Part shown: positions 28,758-39,450 of the stretch, one piece after another
How positions within the stretch are numbered: position 1 is the stretch's first letter
How the letters are laid out: each line of letters starts with the position of its first letter
Assembly: GCA_905478225.1 (NCBI GenBank)
Contig: CAJQHR010000014.1
Span: forward strand, 1-64,000
Origin: an uncultured Crocinitomix sp.
Lineage (GTDB): Bacteria; Bacteroidota; Bacteroidia; Flavobacteriales_D; Crocinitomicaceae
Reading direction: 5' to 3'
DNA length: 64,000 nucleotides
Made by a program: the position numbers and the translations under genes
The notes under the pieces: model-generated
Told to the model about the DNA's origin: nothing
Database searches by the model: none
Seen by the model: the letters and a program-made list of their open reading frames with translations, nothing else

Positions 28758-30704
28758 TTAATTTTTTGTGAAGGCAGTTTGTCCGCCGTTAATTTTTAAA
28801 ACGTATTGACCCGAACTAAGCGCCGTAACATCAATCATCTTTGTTGCTAACAATTCACCGCTTAATACAACTCTTCCGGCCGCATCATAAATAAAATATG
28901 TGCCCGCGTCTGCTCCATTCTTAATCACTATTTGATTCGTGGCAGGATTCGGATAAATTTCAATTTCGGCAGTGTTCTCAACTACATTAGCAAGGTTATT
29001 ATTTTCAGAAACACCGCCATATTCATTAATGATCCAGTTCGCAGGGTCAATCGCTATTGCGTCTACCTCTCCTTCAAACGGAAATGAATGGTAAGATATT
29101 TCGCCGTCAATATCAGCTAATCTGATGAACTCAACATCTCCGCCATCTTTCAAAATTCTCAGTTCTAAATCATTCGTAAAAAAAGGTGTTACGCCTCCCA
29201 TTGAAACATCTTGCTCAAGTAAAACAATTAACTCACCGTCAATCACGGAATACTCTACACGGTAGGTTGGAAAACCTTCTCCGTAATACCATTCGTCAAA
29301 ATACGCCGTTAAATCTAATCCTGATATAGATTCTGCAATGGCTTTAATATCTGCAGCGCGTGCCGTACTTCCACCATACATGGTTTGGTATTCCTGCAAT
29401 ATTTGGAAAAACTGATCGTCGTTATCTATCAAGAAACGAAGAGTATGCACAATTGCCGCTCCCTTATTATAGGTTAATCTTCCACTAAAAATACGACCAA
29501 CATTAAGCGAATCTTCTACCCAAACTGATCCTCCGTCAAATTCCATAATGTTATTGTGACGATCATTCATAGACTCTGCTTCACTACCTGGATAAAACTC
29601 AGCCAACATTAATTCCTCTGAATAAGAAGCAAATCCCTCATTTAACCAAATGTCTGACCAAGAAGCACAAGTTACATTATCACCAAACCACTGGTGTCCT
29701 AATTCGTGTGCTGTTAATCCTGGTGTGAAATATCCTTGCGTGGTCATAGTTTGATGTTCCATACCCCCGCTTAACGGTGCCATGCAATGCCCATATTTTT
29801 CATTGGCAAATGGATATAAACCATACAGTTCGGAATATAGTTCCATAAAATCAACCGTTTCGTTAATATCGTCCTCGAAATAAGGCAAAGTTGCTGGATT
29901 ATCGTAGATAAAATTTTGAATCATAATAGGTTCTGTGGCGCCATCAGGTTCAGCATAAACAGTGTAGTCAACGTATTTCGCTACAGCTATTGATATTAAA
30001 TAATAATCAATCGGATAATAAGTTTTCCACTCATATCTTTTTTTACTTGCCCCAACGTCTACAACAGCTGTTAACAAGCCGTTTGATCCGGCCATGTTTT
30101 CCGCGTTTGTTGTCACAAAGGTGTAAACAGAATCTATTTTATCGGTTAATGATTGTTTGCAAGGGAACCATTCGTAGGCTGCAAATGGTTCGCTCAAACT
30201 CCATGTTGCTTGGTTACCCCAAGATGGTGACGAATCATTATTCATACCACCGTTTCCAAGTGGTCCACCGCCTGATGGTGGTGTGCCTTCATAAATTACT
30301 TCAACGAAAAACTGGTCTCCTTCTACAAAATCAACTGGAACAATGACCGCCGATTCATCTCGACTGAAAGGAACAGCTGTTGTACCGTTCAATAAAATAT
30401 CGTCAATCCATAAATCATCCCACAATTCAAATATGAGACTATCTAAAACTGGTGCCAAAACCTCAACATGTATCTGAACGACCCCATCAACATAAGTTGA
30501 AGTGCGTTCAATTGCCAAGTCTAACTTATAAAAATGCACATCATACGCGTTTGTTAAATCAATGTGGTGATCGCTTAATCGGTCTGAACGCATATCTGCG
30601 TGACCTTGCGTTTTTACCCGAGAACAATTATGACCACTTTGAGAATGTGACACCATTGTAAAAAGCCCGATTGTAAAGACGGACAAGATTGTTTTCAATT
30701 TCAT
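28758..30704 (-). CDS. M1 family metallopeptidase with T9SS type A sorting domain
   Basis: HQTMTTQGYFTPGLTAHELGHQWFGDNVTCASWSDIWLNEGFASY; C-terminal IEIYPNPATNQIVIKN. Signal peptide from ATG at 30704. Confidence 0.92.
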   Translation of the reverse strand: MKLKTILSVFTIGLFTMVSHSQSGHNCSRVKTQGHADMRSDRLSDHHIDLTNAYDVHFYKLDLAIERTSTYVDGVVQIHVEVLAPVLDSLIFELWDDLWIDDILLNGTTAVPFSRDESAVIVPVDFVEGDQFFVEVIYEGTPPSGGGPLGNGGMNNDSSPSWGNQATWSLSEPFAAYEWFPCKQSLTDKIDSVYTFVTTNAENMAGSNGLLTAVVDVGASKKRYEWKTYYPIDYYLISIAVAKYVDYTVYAEPDGATEPIMIQNFIYDNPATLPYFEDDINETVDFMELYSELYGLYPFANEKYGHCMAPLSGGMEHQTMTTQGYFTPGLTAHELGHQWFGDNVTCASWSDIWLNEGFASYSEELMLAEFYPGSEAESMNDRHNNIMEFDGGSVWVEDSLNVGRIFSGRLTYNKGAAIVHTLRFLIDNDDQFFQILQEYQTMYGGSTARAADIKAIAESISGLDLTAYFDEWYYGEGFPTYRVEYSVIDGELIVLLEQDVSMGGVTPFFTNDLELRILKDGGDVEFIRLADIDGEISYHSFPFEGEVDAIAIDPANWIINEYGGVSENNNLANVVENTAEIEIYPNPATNQIVIKNGADAGTYFIYDAAGRVVLSGELLATKMIDVTALSSGQYVLKINGGQTAFTKN

Positions 30705-30801
30705 GGAAAGAATTTTCCACAAAGATATGGAAAACAAAATTAAATATATTGAATTTTAGCCATGCTTTATTTAAGCGGGGCATTTAGCGATTCAATGGGA
30801 A

Positions 30802-31812
30802 CTATAAAAATCGCTTCTTATCAATATCCAACCAACTAAGAATGGAATTACAAAAGATATTTTCAACATCTGCTTTTGAGATATCACTGTCTTCAATAAA
30901 TTTTCCAATTTCTAAATCTCCTAACGGAAACGGATAATCTGTACCTAAACAAACCTTATTGGAACCTTGGATTTTAAGAATGTACTTCAATAAATCAATG
31001 TCATGTGTAATGCAATCTGTCCAAAACTTACCAAGATAATCTCTTGGATTTACCTTATTGTCAATCGCCACTAAATCGGGTCGGCAATTAAAGCCGTGCT
31101 CAATTCTACCGATAGTTGGAATAAATGAACCGCCTGCGTGAGAAGCCAAGACCCTTAAGTTTGGAAGGCGTTCCAATACTCCTCCAAAAATCAACGAGGC
31201 CATAGCTCTTGATGTTTCAGCTGGCATTCCAACCAACCAAGGCAACCAATATTTTTGCATGCTGTCAAACCCCATCATTTCCCATGGGTGAATCATAATT
31301 GCTATGCCTAATTCTTGACAGGCTTCGAATATTGGAAAGAATTGAAGGTCGCTCAAGTTTTTATCATTGATGTTAGAACCAATTTGAATGCCATCAATAT
31401 TTAGCTCATTTTTCAGGCGGTGTAGTTCTTGAATGGCCAGGTCAGAGTCCTGCATTGGAATGGTGCCTAATCCTACATAATTTTTCGGATAACGCACCTG
31501 CAAATCTGCAATATGATCATTTAAAAAGCGACTTAATTCTAAAGTGTCTTTTGCTTTTGCCCAATAGGAGAACATAACCGGTACCGTGCACACGACTTGA
31601 ACTTGCGTGTTAAATTTTTCGTAATCTACCATTCGAACTTCAGCGTCCCAGCAGTTTTCTTCAATTGTGCGGAAATAGTTATGACCTTTCATCATATCCG
31701 CCAAACCCGGTTTTTGAGGTTTTAGCCAAATAAAATCACCATATCCAAATTTTTCCGTCCAATTCGGCATTTCCGGCGGAAGGATATGTGTATGCATGTC
31801 AATTTTTAACAT
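30802..31812 (-). CDS. Amidohydrolase family protein, ACMSD-like (2-amino-3-carboxymuconate-6-semialdehyde decarboxylase)
   Basis: MLKIDMHTHILPPEMPNWTEKFGYGDF..., CLGTDYPFPLGD. Confidence 0.8.
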   Translation of the reverse strand: MLKIDMHTHILPPEMPNWTEKFGYGDFIWLKPQKPGLADMMKGHNYFRTIEENCWDAEVRMVDYEKFNTQVQVVCTVPVMFSYWAKAKDTLELSRFLNDHIADLQVRYPKNYVGLGTIPMQDSDLAIQELHRLKNELNIDGIQIGSNINDKNLSDLQFFPIFEACQELGIAIMIHPWEMMGFDSMQKYWLPWLVGMPAETSRAMASLIFGGVLERLPNLRVLASHAGGSFIPTIGRIEHGFNCRPDLVAIDNKVNPRDYLGKFWTDCITHDIDLLKYILKIQGSNKVCLGTDYPFPLGDLEIGKFIEDSDISKADVENIFCNSILSWLDIDKKRFL

Positions 31813-31885
31813 AGACTTGTGTCAAGAAAATTAAGTGTCCGCCAAAGATAGAATTAAGTTTTAATCTGAGAAGAAAAAATAGATT

Positions 31886-32728
31886 TTATGCGCGTGATTT
31901 TTTTCGCCTTAATTTGATGAATTTTTTCATTTTCGAATTCTCAATTACAACCGCCAAGTTATAATGAGCAATTTTCCATGCTCCATTCACTTTCTTCAAA
32001 ACCCCACTCCCCCTGCACTCCTCCATTTGCGTTTCCAATGATTCCTCAAACCATGCGATCGATTGATCATCTGAGAAATACCAATTTCTCCAATTTGTTT
32101 TAAAATCCCAGGTTGACTCGCGTTCAAAATATGGTTTGCAAAATTCAGAGAAGGTCGTTTTAGTCCAACGTTCAGTTGGATCGGTGCCCAAATAAATAAA
32201 TCCATCAGACATAAAATCAAAATAGGATTTGTAGTCAAAAATAGCCACATCATGATGCCATTTATTCAGGTAAACATTCATAGAGGTTTTATTGTCCTTT
32301 TTAGGGAACCCATCACTAAAATCAGAACTGTAAACACTTTCAATTTTTAGTTCACCAGCCCTTCTGGTTAAACAAAAATGATCAATACCGCTATGCGAAT
32401 AGGTCCCTTCTATGTAAAAATCGAAGAAAACATCTGCATACGCCAAACCACTTTCAAATTCAGAAACATTTAACTGATTAATTTCTTCTGAAAAATAATC
32501 GCTCTTAAACTTTGGACAAACCCCAAAAAATTCAGACAAGGGCAAATCCCAAACATCCTTATCGCCAACATGTTTTACACGACAGTTTGGATGAAAATAA
32601 GCAATCATATCAGTTGAATCACCCTTATTTAAAGCCCCATAAAATGAGCGCATCATTTCCGTAATATTCTCAGCAGAAAAAGCACCGAAACTTCCAAACA
32701 ATCCTATTACTAACACTAATTTCCGCAT
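31886..32728 (-). CDS. Secreted protein with NTF2/SnoaL-like repeats (hypothetical)
   Basis: Signal peptide MRKLVLVIGLFGSFGAFSAE; two segments resembling nuclear-transport-factor-2-like domains. Confidence 0.5.
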   Translation of the reverse strand: MRKLVLVIGLFGSFGAFSAENITEMMRSFYGALNKGDSTDMIAYFHPNCRVKHVGDKDVWDLPLSEFFGVCPKFKSDYFSEEINQLNVSEFESGLAYADVFFDFYIEGTYSHSGIDHFCLTRRAGELKIESVYSSDFSDGFPKKDNKTSMNVYLNKWHHDVAIFDYKSYFDFMSDGFIYLGTDPTERWTKTTFSEFCKPYFERESTWDFKTNWRNWYFSDDQSIAWFEESLETQMEECRGSGVLKKVNGAWKIAHYNLAVVIENSKMKKFIKLRRKKSRA

Positions 32729-32818
32729 ACCATTTAACATTTTTAACAACCTATTATCAAACAAATCTAAAATTATAATAAAACATCCCTATTTTTGTGT
32801 TCGATTAAATATAAAATT

Positions 32819-34324
32819 ATGAAAATAAAATCATGGTTGTTTGGAATTGCTAGTTTAATGGCAATTACCATTTCCGCCCAGGAACGACAAAAAGTAGAAT
32901 ATGTTGAATATGATTTAGACAATGGTATTCACGTCATTCTTCATGAGGATCACGCAACACCTATAGTAGCAGTTACAATGCTATATAAAGTTGGTTCAAA
33001 AAACGAAAAAGTTGGAAGAACAGGTTTTGCTCATTTCTTTGAGCATTTAATGTTTGAAGGGACAACCAATATTGAGCGCCATAAATACGACAAAATTGTT
33101 GAAGGCGCTGGTGGAACTTTAAATGCAAACACTTCGCAGGATAGAACATTTTATTATGAGCTATTACCATCAAACCAACTTGAGCTTGGCTTGTGGTTAG
33201 AGTCTGAAAGGTTGTTACATGCTAAAGTTGAGGACATTGGAATTGAAACGCAGCGTGAAGTTGTGAAAGAAGAAAAAAGACAACGTGTGGATAATCAACC
33301 CTATGGTTCGTTCATGTATGAGATTTTTAGAAGAGCATATAAGGAGCATCCTTACCAGTGGACTCCAATTGGCAGCATGGAAGACTTAGATGCCGCCGAG
33401 GAAGCTGATTACGTTAATTTTTATAGAACTTTTTATGTCCCACATAACGTCACACTTTCAATTGCAGGTGACATTGACGTCGCTCAAACTAAAAAATGGA
33501 TCGACATTTATTTTGCCTCAATCCCGAATGGTGATAAATTAGACATTTACCGCGATAGAGAATTTCTTTCAACTGCTGCGTTTAGCACAAAATATGGAAC
33601 TCAAATCTCTACGACAACAGCATCATCTGCTAGCTTTGACGCGGATTATAACGGAGACATGTCTACAGAAGCTTTTATTAAGAAGTACTTTCCGAAAGCA
33701 AGCGCTAAGCCACATCCAATTCCTAGACCTTCTATTAAGGAAGGATTGCTTACAAAAGAAATAAGGGATACGATTTATGATAATATTCAATTGCCTGCAG
33801 TTGCTGTTGCTTATAGAACGCCTGAATTGAGACATAAAGATAAATACGCGGTTGAAATGCTCACTATGATTTTAGCGCAGGGAAATAGTTCTCGTTTGGT
33901 TAAAAATGTCGTTGAGAATCAAGAATTAGCTGTTATGGCAGTTTCATTTCCATTCCCGCTTGAAGATCCAGGAATCGCTATTAATTTGGCTATTGCAAAC
34001 ATGGGGGTTGATCCAGCTGAATTGGAAGAAGCAATCGAAGAGCAAGTAAAATTGATTCAAACTGAATTGATTTCTGATAAAGAGCTTGAAAAACTTAGAA
34101 ATATGATTGAAAGCGATTTCGTTTCTTCAAACTCAACAATGGCTGGAATCGCAGAATCACTTGCTGATTACCATGTTTACCAAGGAGACACGGAATTAAT
34201 TAATACAGAATTAGACAAATATATGGCAGTAACAAAAGAGGATATTCAACGTGTCGCCAAAACCTACTTTAATTCCAATAACCGAGTAGTACTTTATTAT
34301 TTACCTAAAACAACTGGAGAATAA
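32819..34324 (+). CDS. M16 family zinc peptidase (HxxEH-containing)
   Basis: GRTGFAHFFEHLMFEGTTNIERHKYDKIVEGAGGTLNANTSQDRTFYYE. Confidence 0.92.
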   Translation: MKIKSWLFGIASLMAITISAQERQKVEYVEYDLDNGIHVILHEDHATPIVAVTMLYKVGSKNEKVGRTGFAHFFEHLMFEGTTNIERHKYDKIVEGAGGTLNANTSQDRTFYYELLPSNQLELGLWLESERLLHAKVEDIGIETQREVVKEEKRQRVDNQPYGSFMYEIFRRAYKEHPYQWTPIGSMEDLDAAEEADYVNFYRTFYVPHNVTLSIAGDIDVAQTKKWIDIYFASIPNGDKLDIYRDREFLSTAAFSTKYGTQISTTTASSASFDADYNGDMSTEAFIKKYFPKASAKPHPIPRPSIKEGLLTKEIRDTIYDNIQLPAVAVAYRTPELRHKDKYAVEMLTMILAQGNSSRLVKNVVENQELAVMAVSFPFPLEDPGIAINLAIANMGVDPAELEEAIEEQVKLIQTELISDKELEKLRNMIESDFVSSNSTMAGIAESLADYHVYQGDTELINTELDKYMAVTKEDIQRVAKTYFNSNNRVVLYYLPKTTGE

Positions 34325-34369
34325 TAAGATACTTTAAAAAAATCGGTTTAAATAATTAAAATAAGACAA

Positions 34370-36520
34370 ATGAAAAAATTAATATTAATTCTTGCCCTTT
34401 TCAGTGTAAGTATCACTGTAAATGCGCAACTAGACCGTTCAGTAGTTCCTGCTGCGCAGCCTAACCCTGAAATTAAAATTGAAATACCAGAACCATTAAT
34501 CTTTGCGAATGGATTACAGGTAATCATGGTAGAAAACCATAAATTACCTAAAATCTCATTTCAATTATATGTAGACTATCCTTCTGAAATGGAGAGCGAC
34601 AAATCAGGCGTGAGTAGTATTTTTGGTGAAATGCTCTCAGCGGGCACTAATGACTCGCCTAAAGATGATTTTGATGAGAAAATCGATTATATGGGGGCTA
34701 CCTTCTCTTCAAGTGCGAGAGGATTTTATGCTTCGTCATTGAAAAAACATACGCCTAAACTTTTAAGTTTAATAAATGAGGTATTACTTCAACCGGCCTT
34801 CCCTCAAGATGAATTTGATAGAATTGTTGGACAATATGAATCTAATTTAGCGGCAATTGCTTCAGATGCTTCGACAATGTCGCGAAATGTTTCTGGTGTT
34901 GTTAATTACGGTTTGAGTCACCCCTATGGTGAGGTCATGACGGATGAATCTTTAGCAAGCATTACTTTGGAGGATGTTAAGGCTTTTCATAAAAAATACT
35001 TCATTCCAAATCACGCTTATCTAGTAATTGTTGGAGACATCTCTAAAGATGAAGTGAAGGATTATGCGGAGACTTATTTTGCGGGATGGAATAAAGGAGA
35101 GTCGCTTGAAACGACAGATTTTGCTGTGCCTCAATCTAAAGGAAACAATGTTTATTTTGTGAATAAGCCGGGAGCTGTTCAAAGTGTTATAAACATTACA
35201 CACCCCTTAGAATTAATGCCAGGACATGAGGATGAAATCAAACTAAAATTATTAAATCAAATCCTTGGTGGTGGAAGTTTCTCTGCACGTTTAATGTCAA
35301 ACTTAAGAGAAGATAAAGCCTACACTTATGGATGTTATTCTTCGATTAGCAGCGATCAATTAATTGGATCTTTTAAGGCAGGCGGAAGTTTCAGAAATGA
35401 AGTAACCGATAGTGCTATTGTGCAAATTTTAGCAGAAATAGAGCGCATTGCCGATACTGAGATTTTAGACACTGAACTGGATTTGGTCAAAAAATCAATG
35501 ACGGGTGCTTTTGCAAGATCATTAGAGAACTCGCAAACTATCGCTCGTTTTGCGCTGAACACAATTCGTTACGATTTACCAGCTGATTATTATGCAACCT
35601 ACTTACAAAAACTTGAAAGAATTACGAAACAAGATTTAATGCTTGTTGCAGCTGATTATTTATCACCTAAGAATTTAAACATTGTTGTAGTAGGAAATGA
35701 AGAAATTGCGGACAAATTGGCCGTTTTTGATGGTGATGGTAAAGTGGACTTTAAAAACTTTTATGGCGAAGATGTTGAAAAGTTAAAAGAGGTGGCGAGT
35801 GACGTTTCTGCAGAGTCCATCTTTAAGAACTATTATATGAAAACTATGATGGCGTCTAACGACGAGGAATTAGCAGATAAACTTGCTGCGTCACAACAAA
35901 TTGAAACCATTTCTAAAGCCGAAATAAAAGAATATAATGCCTTTCTTTATATGTATAACGCGGAAGCAATGCTGAATAAAACGGCTGCATATGTACTGGT
36001 TAAAACACCAATGGGCAATCAAGTGGCACAAAAAGAATGGTTTAATGGCGAAAAAGGTGGAAACGTTCAAGGACCTACAATCACAATATATGAAGGAGAA
36101 GAGTTAGAGGATAAAAAGAAACCTAATTTCCCTATCAGTCAAATTTATTATAAAGATGATGCCAGTTTAAACGTTGAATTATTAGGTATTGCTACCGTTG
36201 AAGACGTCGAGTATTATAAGATCAAAATTACGGGTAAAGAATCGACTATTTTTGAATTTTACAACGTAAAAACAGGCATGCTAATGATGCGTGAAACCTA
36301 CGGAAAAAATGAAAAAGATGAGCTAACAACTGTGATTGTTAATTTTGATAATTATGAAGCAAGTTCAGGTTTTTACCTTCCGAAAAGCACCACAATAAAT
36401 AACGAAGGACAAATTTTAACATTTGAACTTGTAAGCCGAAAAATAAGTGAAAAAATAAAGTCCAAAGCTTTTGCAGGGGATTTCAAAAAGATTGAAAAGG
36501 TTTTAGGAAAGCTAGAGTAA
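34370..36520 (+). CDS. M16 family peptidase, second subunit (inactive-type, lacks HxxEH)
   Basis: Same fold; motif degenerate (SGVSSIFGEMLSAGT). Confidence 0.88.
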   Translation: MKKLILILALFSVSITVNAQLDRSVVPAAQPNPEIKIEIPEPLIFANGLQVIMVENHKLPKISFQLYVDYPSEMESDKSGVSSIFGEMLSAGTNDSPKDDFDEKIDYMGATFSSSARGFYASSLKKHTPKLLSLINEVLLQPAFPQDEFDRIVGQYESNLAAIASDASTMSRNVSGVVNYGLSHPYGEVMTDESLASITLEDVKAFHKKYFIPNHAYLVIVGDISKDEVKDYAETYFAGWNKGESLETTDFAVPQSKGNNVYFVNKPGAVQSVINITHPLELMPGHEDEIKLKLLNQILGGGSFSARLMSNLREDKAYTYGCYSSISSDQLIGSFKAGGSFRNEVTDSAIVQILAEIERIADTEILDTELDLVKKSMTGAFARSLENSQTIARFALNTIRYDLPADYYATYLQKLERITKQDLMLVAADYLSPKNLNIVVVGNEEIADKLAVFDGDGKVDFKNFYGEDVEKLKEVASDVSAESIFKNYYMKTMMASNDEELADKLAASQQIETISKAEIKEYNAFLYMYNAEAMLNKTAAYVLVKTPMGNQVAQKEWFNGEKGGNVQGPTITIYEGEELEDKKKPNFPISQIYYKDDASLNVELLGIATVEDVEYYKIKITGKESTIFEFYNVKTGMLMMRETYGKNEKDELTTVIVNFDNYEASSGFYLPKSTTINNEGQILTFELVSRKISEKIKSKAFAGDFKKIEKVLGKLE

Positions 36521-36533
36521 AGAAAAAAATCAC

Positions 36534-36570
36534 CGCTCAATAATTTAAGAATATGTTAAATTATTGAGCG
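36534..36570. terminator. 14-bp-stem hairpin downstream of the M16 pair
   Basis: cgctcaataattta-agaatatgt-taaattattgagcg. Confidence 0.6.
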
Positions 36571-36623
36571 AGTGTTGCCTTGCGACTAAATATTGGCTAA
36601 ATTCGTTTACGAATTCTGCATAC

Positions 36624-37729
36624 ATGAAAACCACACTATTACTCTTCTTGTCAATTTTCACGTTGTTTGGCTATAACCAGACGGTGTTTTCTGAATCTTT
36701 TGATGAGGCTGAAGATGCGATAACTGGTTCAGATGCAATTGGACCGGTTACTTGGACAACTACATGTCCTGGTTCCATTGCCGTTACAGATTATTTCAAA
36801 GTAGTTTCGGGCGTATTAGAAGCACGAGACACCAATGGACCGGCTGCAACATGGACCACGGGAGATATTGACGTTTCCAGTTGCGACGGATTTAATATTG
36901 CTTTAGTCTTGTCAGAAATCAGCAATATGGAGGAATGCGCTTCTTGTCCTGGTTTAACTGGGACGGGCTGCATTGATTGGGTGAAATTAGAATATAATTT
37001 AGACGCTGGTGGCTGGACGGAAGTAGCAGGCGAGACGTGCGCGCTTACAGAATCTCCGGGTGAACTAATACCGGTCGGTGACATTGCAGGTGGCGGACCA
37101 ATAACAATTACCTCTCCCTGCATTGACATGGGAACAGATTTACAATTACGAATTTCTTACATGTGCTGGGCAGCAGCTGAAAATTGGCGTTTTGATGACA
37201 TCACGGTTGTATGTAATGATTGTGTGTTACCAGTGGATCTTGTCAACTATCGTGCGCAACAAACTTCAGCTGGAATGAAAATCAACTGGAGCACGTTAAC
37301 TGAACGCTCCACAACTACTTTTTACTCGAGCGATCTTATGACGGGCTAAATTACGAAACCGTTAAAACTGTTGAAGGCGCTGGAAATTCAACAAAAAAAA
37401 TTGATTATGAAGTCGCGGATCCGAACGTTAAATTTGGAAAGACAATTTATTATAAAATTTCCCAATATGACTTCGATAATAAATCCAATTTTACAGAAAT
37501 AATCTCAGTTGAATCAGAACCAATTCTTAATGTTTTTTACGGAAATAGCCTCATTAATTACACCCTTAACAAAAAAGGGAAGCAGCAATTGAATATTTAT
37601 AATTTAAATGGCCAATTACTTTATAAAGAAACCGTCGAAGGTTCAGGGTCAATTCCATGGGATAAACCAGGTTTTTACATCATAGAAATTCCACAATTAG
37701 GTTTACATCAAAAATTGATTATCCAATAG
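36624..37729 (+). pseudogene. Frameshifted secreted protein with degenerate T9SS-type C-terminus
   Basis: Signal peptide MKTTLLLFLSIFTLFGYNQ; ORF ends TTFYSSDLMTG*, but the alternate frame continues LERSYDGLNYETVKTVEGAGNS...QLNIYNLNGQLLYKETVEGSGSIPWDKPGFYIIEI...KLIIQ*. Confidence 0.75.
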
Positions 37730-37834
37730 TTTTCATGGATTTGATTAAATCGAAATGCACCTCCTTTTAACGTTGAAAAATAAATTCAATAATTTCGATT
37801 ACTCACGCCGTGCATTTCGTATCTTTGTGTAAGG

Positions 37835-39403
37835 ATGGATGAAAAGAAACAAATAAAACCCAGTACTAAGCGCGGACTCGTGCAAACTTCTGTAAACGCA
37901 GTAAGTGAAGCCGGAAAATTGCCTCCACAAGCTCCTGAAATTGAAGAAGCCGTAATTGGCGCCATGTTATTGGAGAAAAATGCCGTGAATGACGCCATTG
38001 ATATTCTTCAACCAGAAAGTTTTTACAAACCGGCTCATCAAAAAATATTTGCAACTATTCTTGAACTCTTCGCTAACTCTGAAAGTATTGATATTCTTAG
38101 TGTTACAGAACGTTTGCGAAAAAAAGGAGAATTGCAATTGGTTGGTGGCCCTGGTTATATCGCACAATTAACTAGCCGTATTGCTTCTGCAGCGCATATC
38201 GAATATCACGCTAGAATCATTTCTGAAAAACACATTCTTCGCTCGTTGATTGAAGTTTCTTCAGATGTGATTAAAAATGCCTATGACGAAACAAAGGATG
38301 TATTCAACGTTCTAAATGATGCGGAAGAAGGTCTTTTTAAAATTGCAGAAGGTAACTTGAAAAAGAGTTACGGTAAAGTAGGTGATTTGGTGCAAGAAGC
38401 AATTGAAGAAATTCAAAAGGCAGGTGAAAATACTGACGGTGTAAGTGGTGTCCCTTCTGGATTCACTGATTTAGATCGACTGACCTCAGGATGGCAAAAA
38501 TCAGATATGATTGTATTGGCTGCGCGTCCTGGGATGGGTAAAACAGCCTTTGTACTTTCCATGGCTGCAAATTCTGCCGTGCAATTTGGACAAGGTGTTG
38601 CGGTATTTTCTTTGGAGATGTCAAGCGTTCAATTAACAAAACGTTTGATGGCCATGACCACCGGAATTAATTCTGAAAAATTACGGAAAGGATTCAAAGA
38701 TCAAGCCGTTTGGGATCAACTTCACGCAAAAATAAATGATTTAGCAACCGCACCATTATTCATTGACGACACTCCAGCTCTCTCTATTTTTGAATTACGA
38801 GCAAAATGTCGTCGCTTGAAAATGCAACACGATATTAAATTAGTTATTATTGATTATTTGCAGTTAATGACCGCAGGAACTTCTGGTGGGAATCGTGAAC
38901 AAGAAATTAGTACGATTTCCCGTTCAATTAAGGAAATTGCAAAGGAAATTAGCGTTCCAATAATTGCCCTGTCTCAGTTAAGTCGTTCTGTTGAAACACG
39001 CGGTGGTGACAAACGCCCAATGTTATCGGATTTACGTGAATCTGGAGCGATTGAGCAAGATGCAGATATGGTTTTATTCATCTATCGACCAGAATATTAC
39101 GGACTCATTGAAGATGAAAATGGAATGCCCACTGACGGAATTGGCGAGATTATTGTAGCTAAGCATAGAAATGGTTCATTGGATACGATACGTTTAAGAT
39201 TTATCAAACAATTGACAAAGTTTGATAATTTAGTTGCCTTTGATGAATTTCAGTTACCAGGCGCGCAAACAAATGATTCTGGAATGAGCTCAAACCGCAA
39301 TTTTGATTCAAATCCGGAGACAATGACCATGCAAAGTAGAATGAATGATGATGATGATGACGTGGCTTTCAGCACAAAAATGGACGACAACGTTCCTTTT
39401 TAA
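37835..39403 (+). CDS. dnaB: Replicative DNA helicase
   Basis: PPQAPEIEEAVIGAMLLE...VLAARPGMGKTAFVLSMA...VIIDYLQLM...LSQLSRSVETR. Confidence 0.96.
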   Translation: MDEKKQIKPSTKRGLVQTSVNAVSEAGKLPPQAPEIEEAVIGAMLLEKNAVNDAIDILQPESFYKPAHQKIFATILELFANSESIDILSVTERLRKKGELQLVGGPGYIAQLTSRIASAAHIEYHARIISEKHILRSLIEVSSDVIKNAYDETKDVFNVLNDAEEGLFKIAEGNLKKSYGKVGDLVQEAIEEIQKAGENTDGVSGVPSGFTDLDRLTSGWQKSDMIVLAARPGMGKTAFVLSMAANSAVQFGQGVAVFSLEMSSVQLTKRLMAMTTGINSEKLRKGFKDQAVWDQLHAKINDLATAPLFIDDTPALSIFELRAKCRRLKMQHDIKLVIIDYLQLMTAGTSGGNREQEISTISRSIKEIAKEISVPIIALSQLSRSVETRGGDKRPMLSDLRESGAIEQDADMVLFIYRPEYYGLIEDENGMPTDGIGEIIVAKHRNGSLDTIRLRFIKQLTKFDNLVAFDEFQLPGAQTNDSGMSSNRNFDSNPETMTMQSRMNDDDDDVAFSTKMDDNVPF

Positions 39404-39450
39404 AAAGCTTAACCACCATCCTGTTCATCCGTTAACGATAATATAATTAC

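Noticed and set aside
30802-31812. ACMSD-like gene as evidence of a local kynurenine pathway cluster
   Set aside because: No other kynurenine-pathway genes are nearby; only the single gene can be supported.
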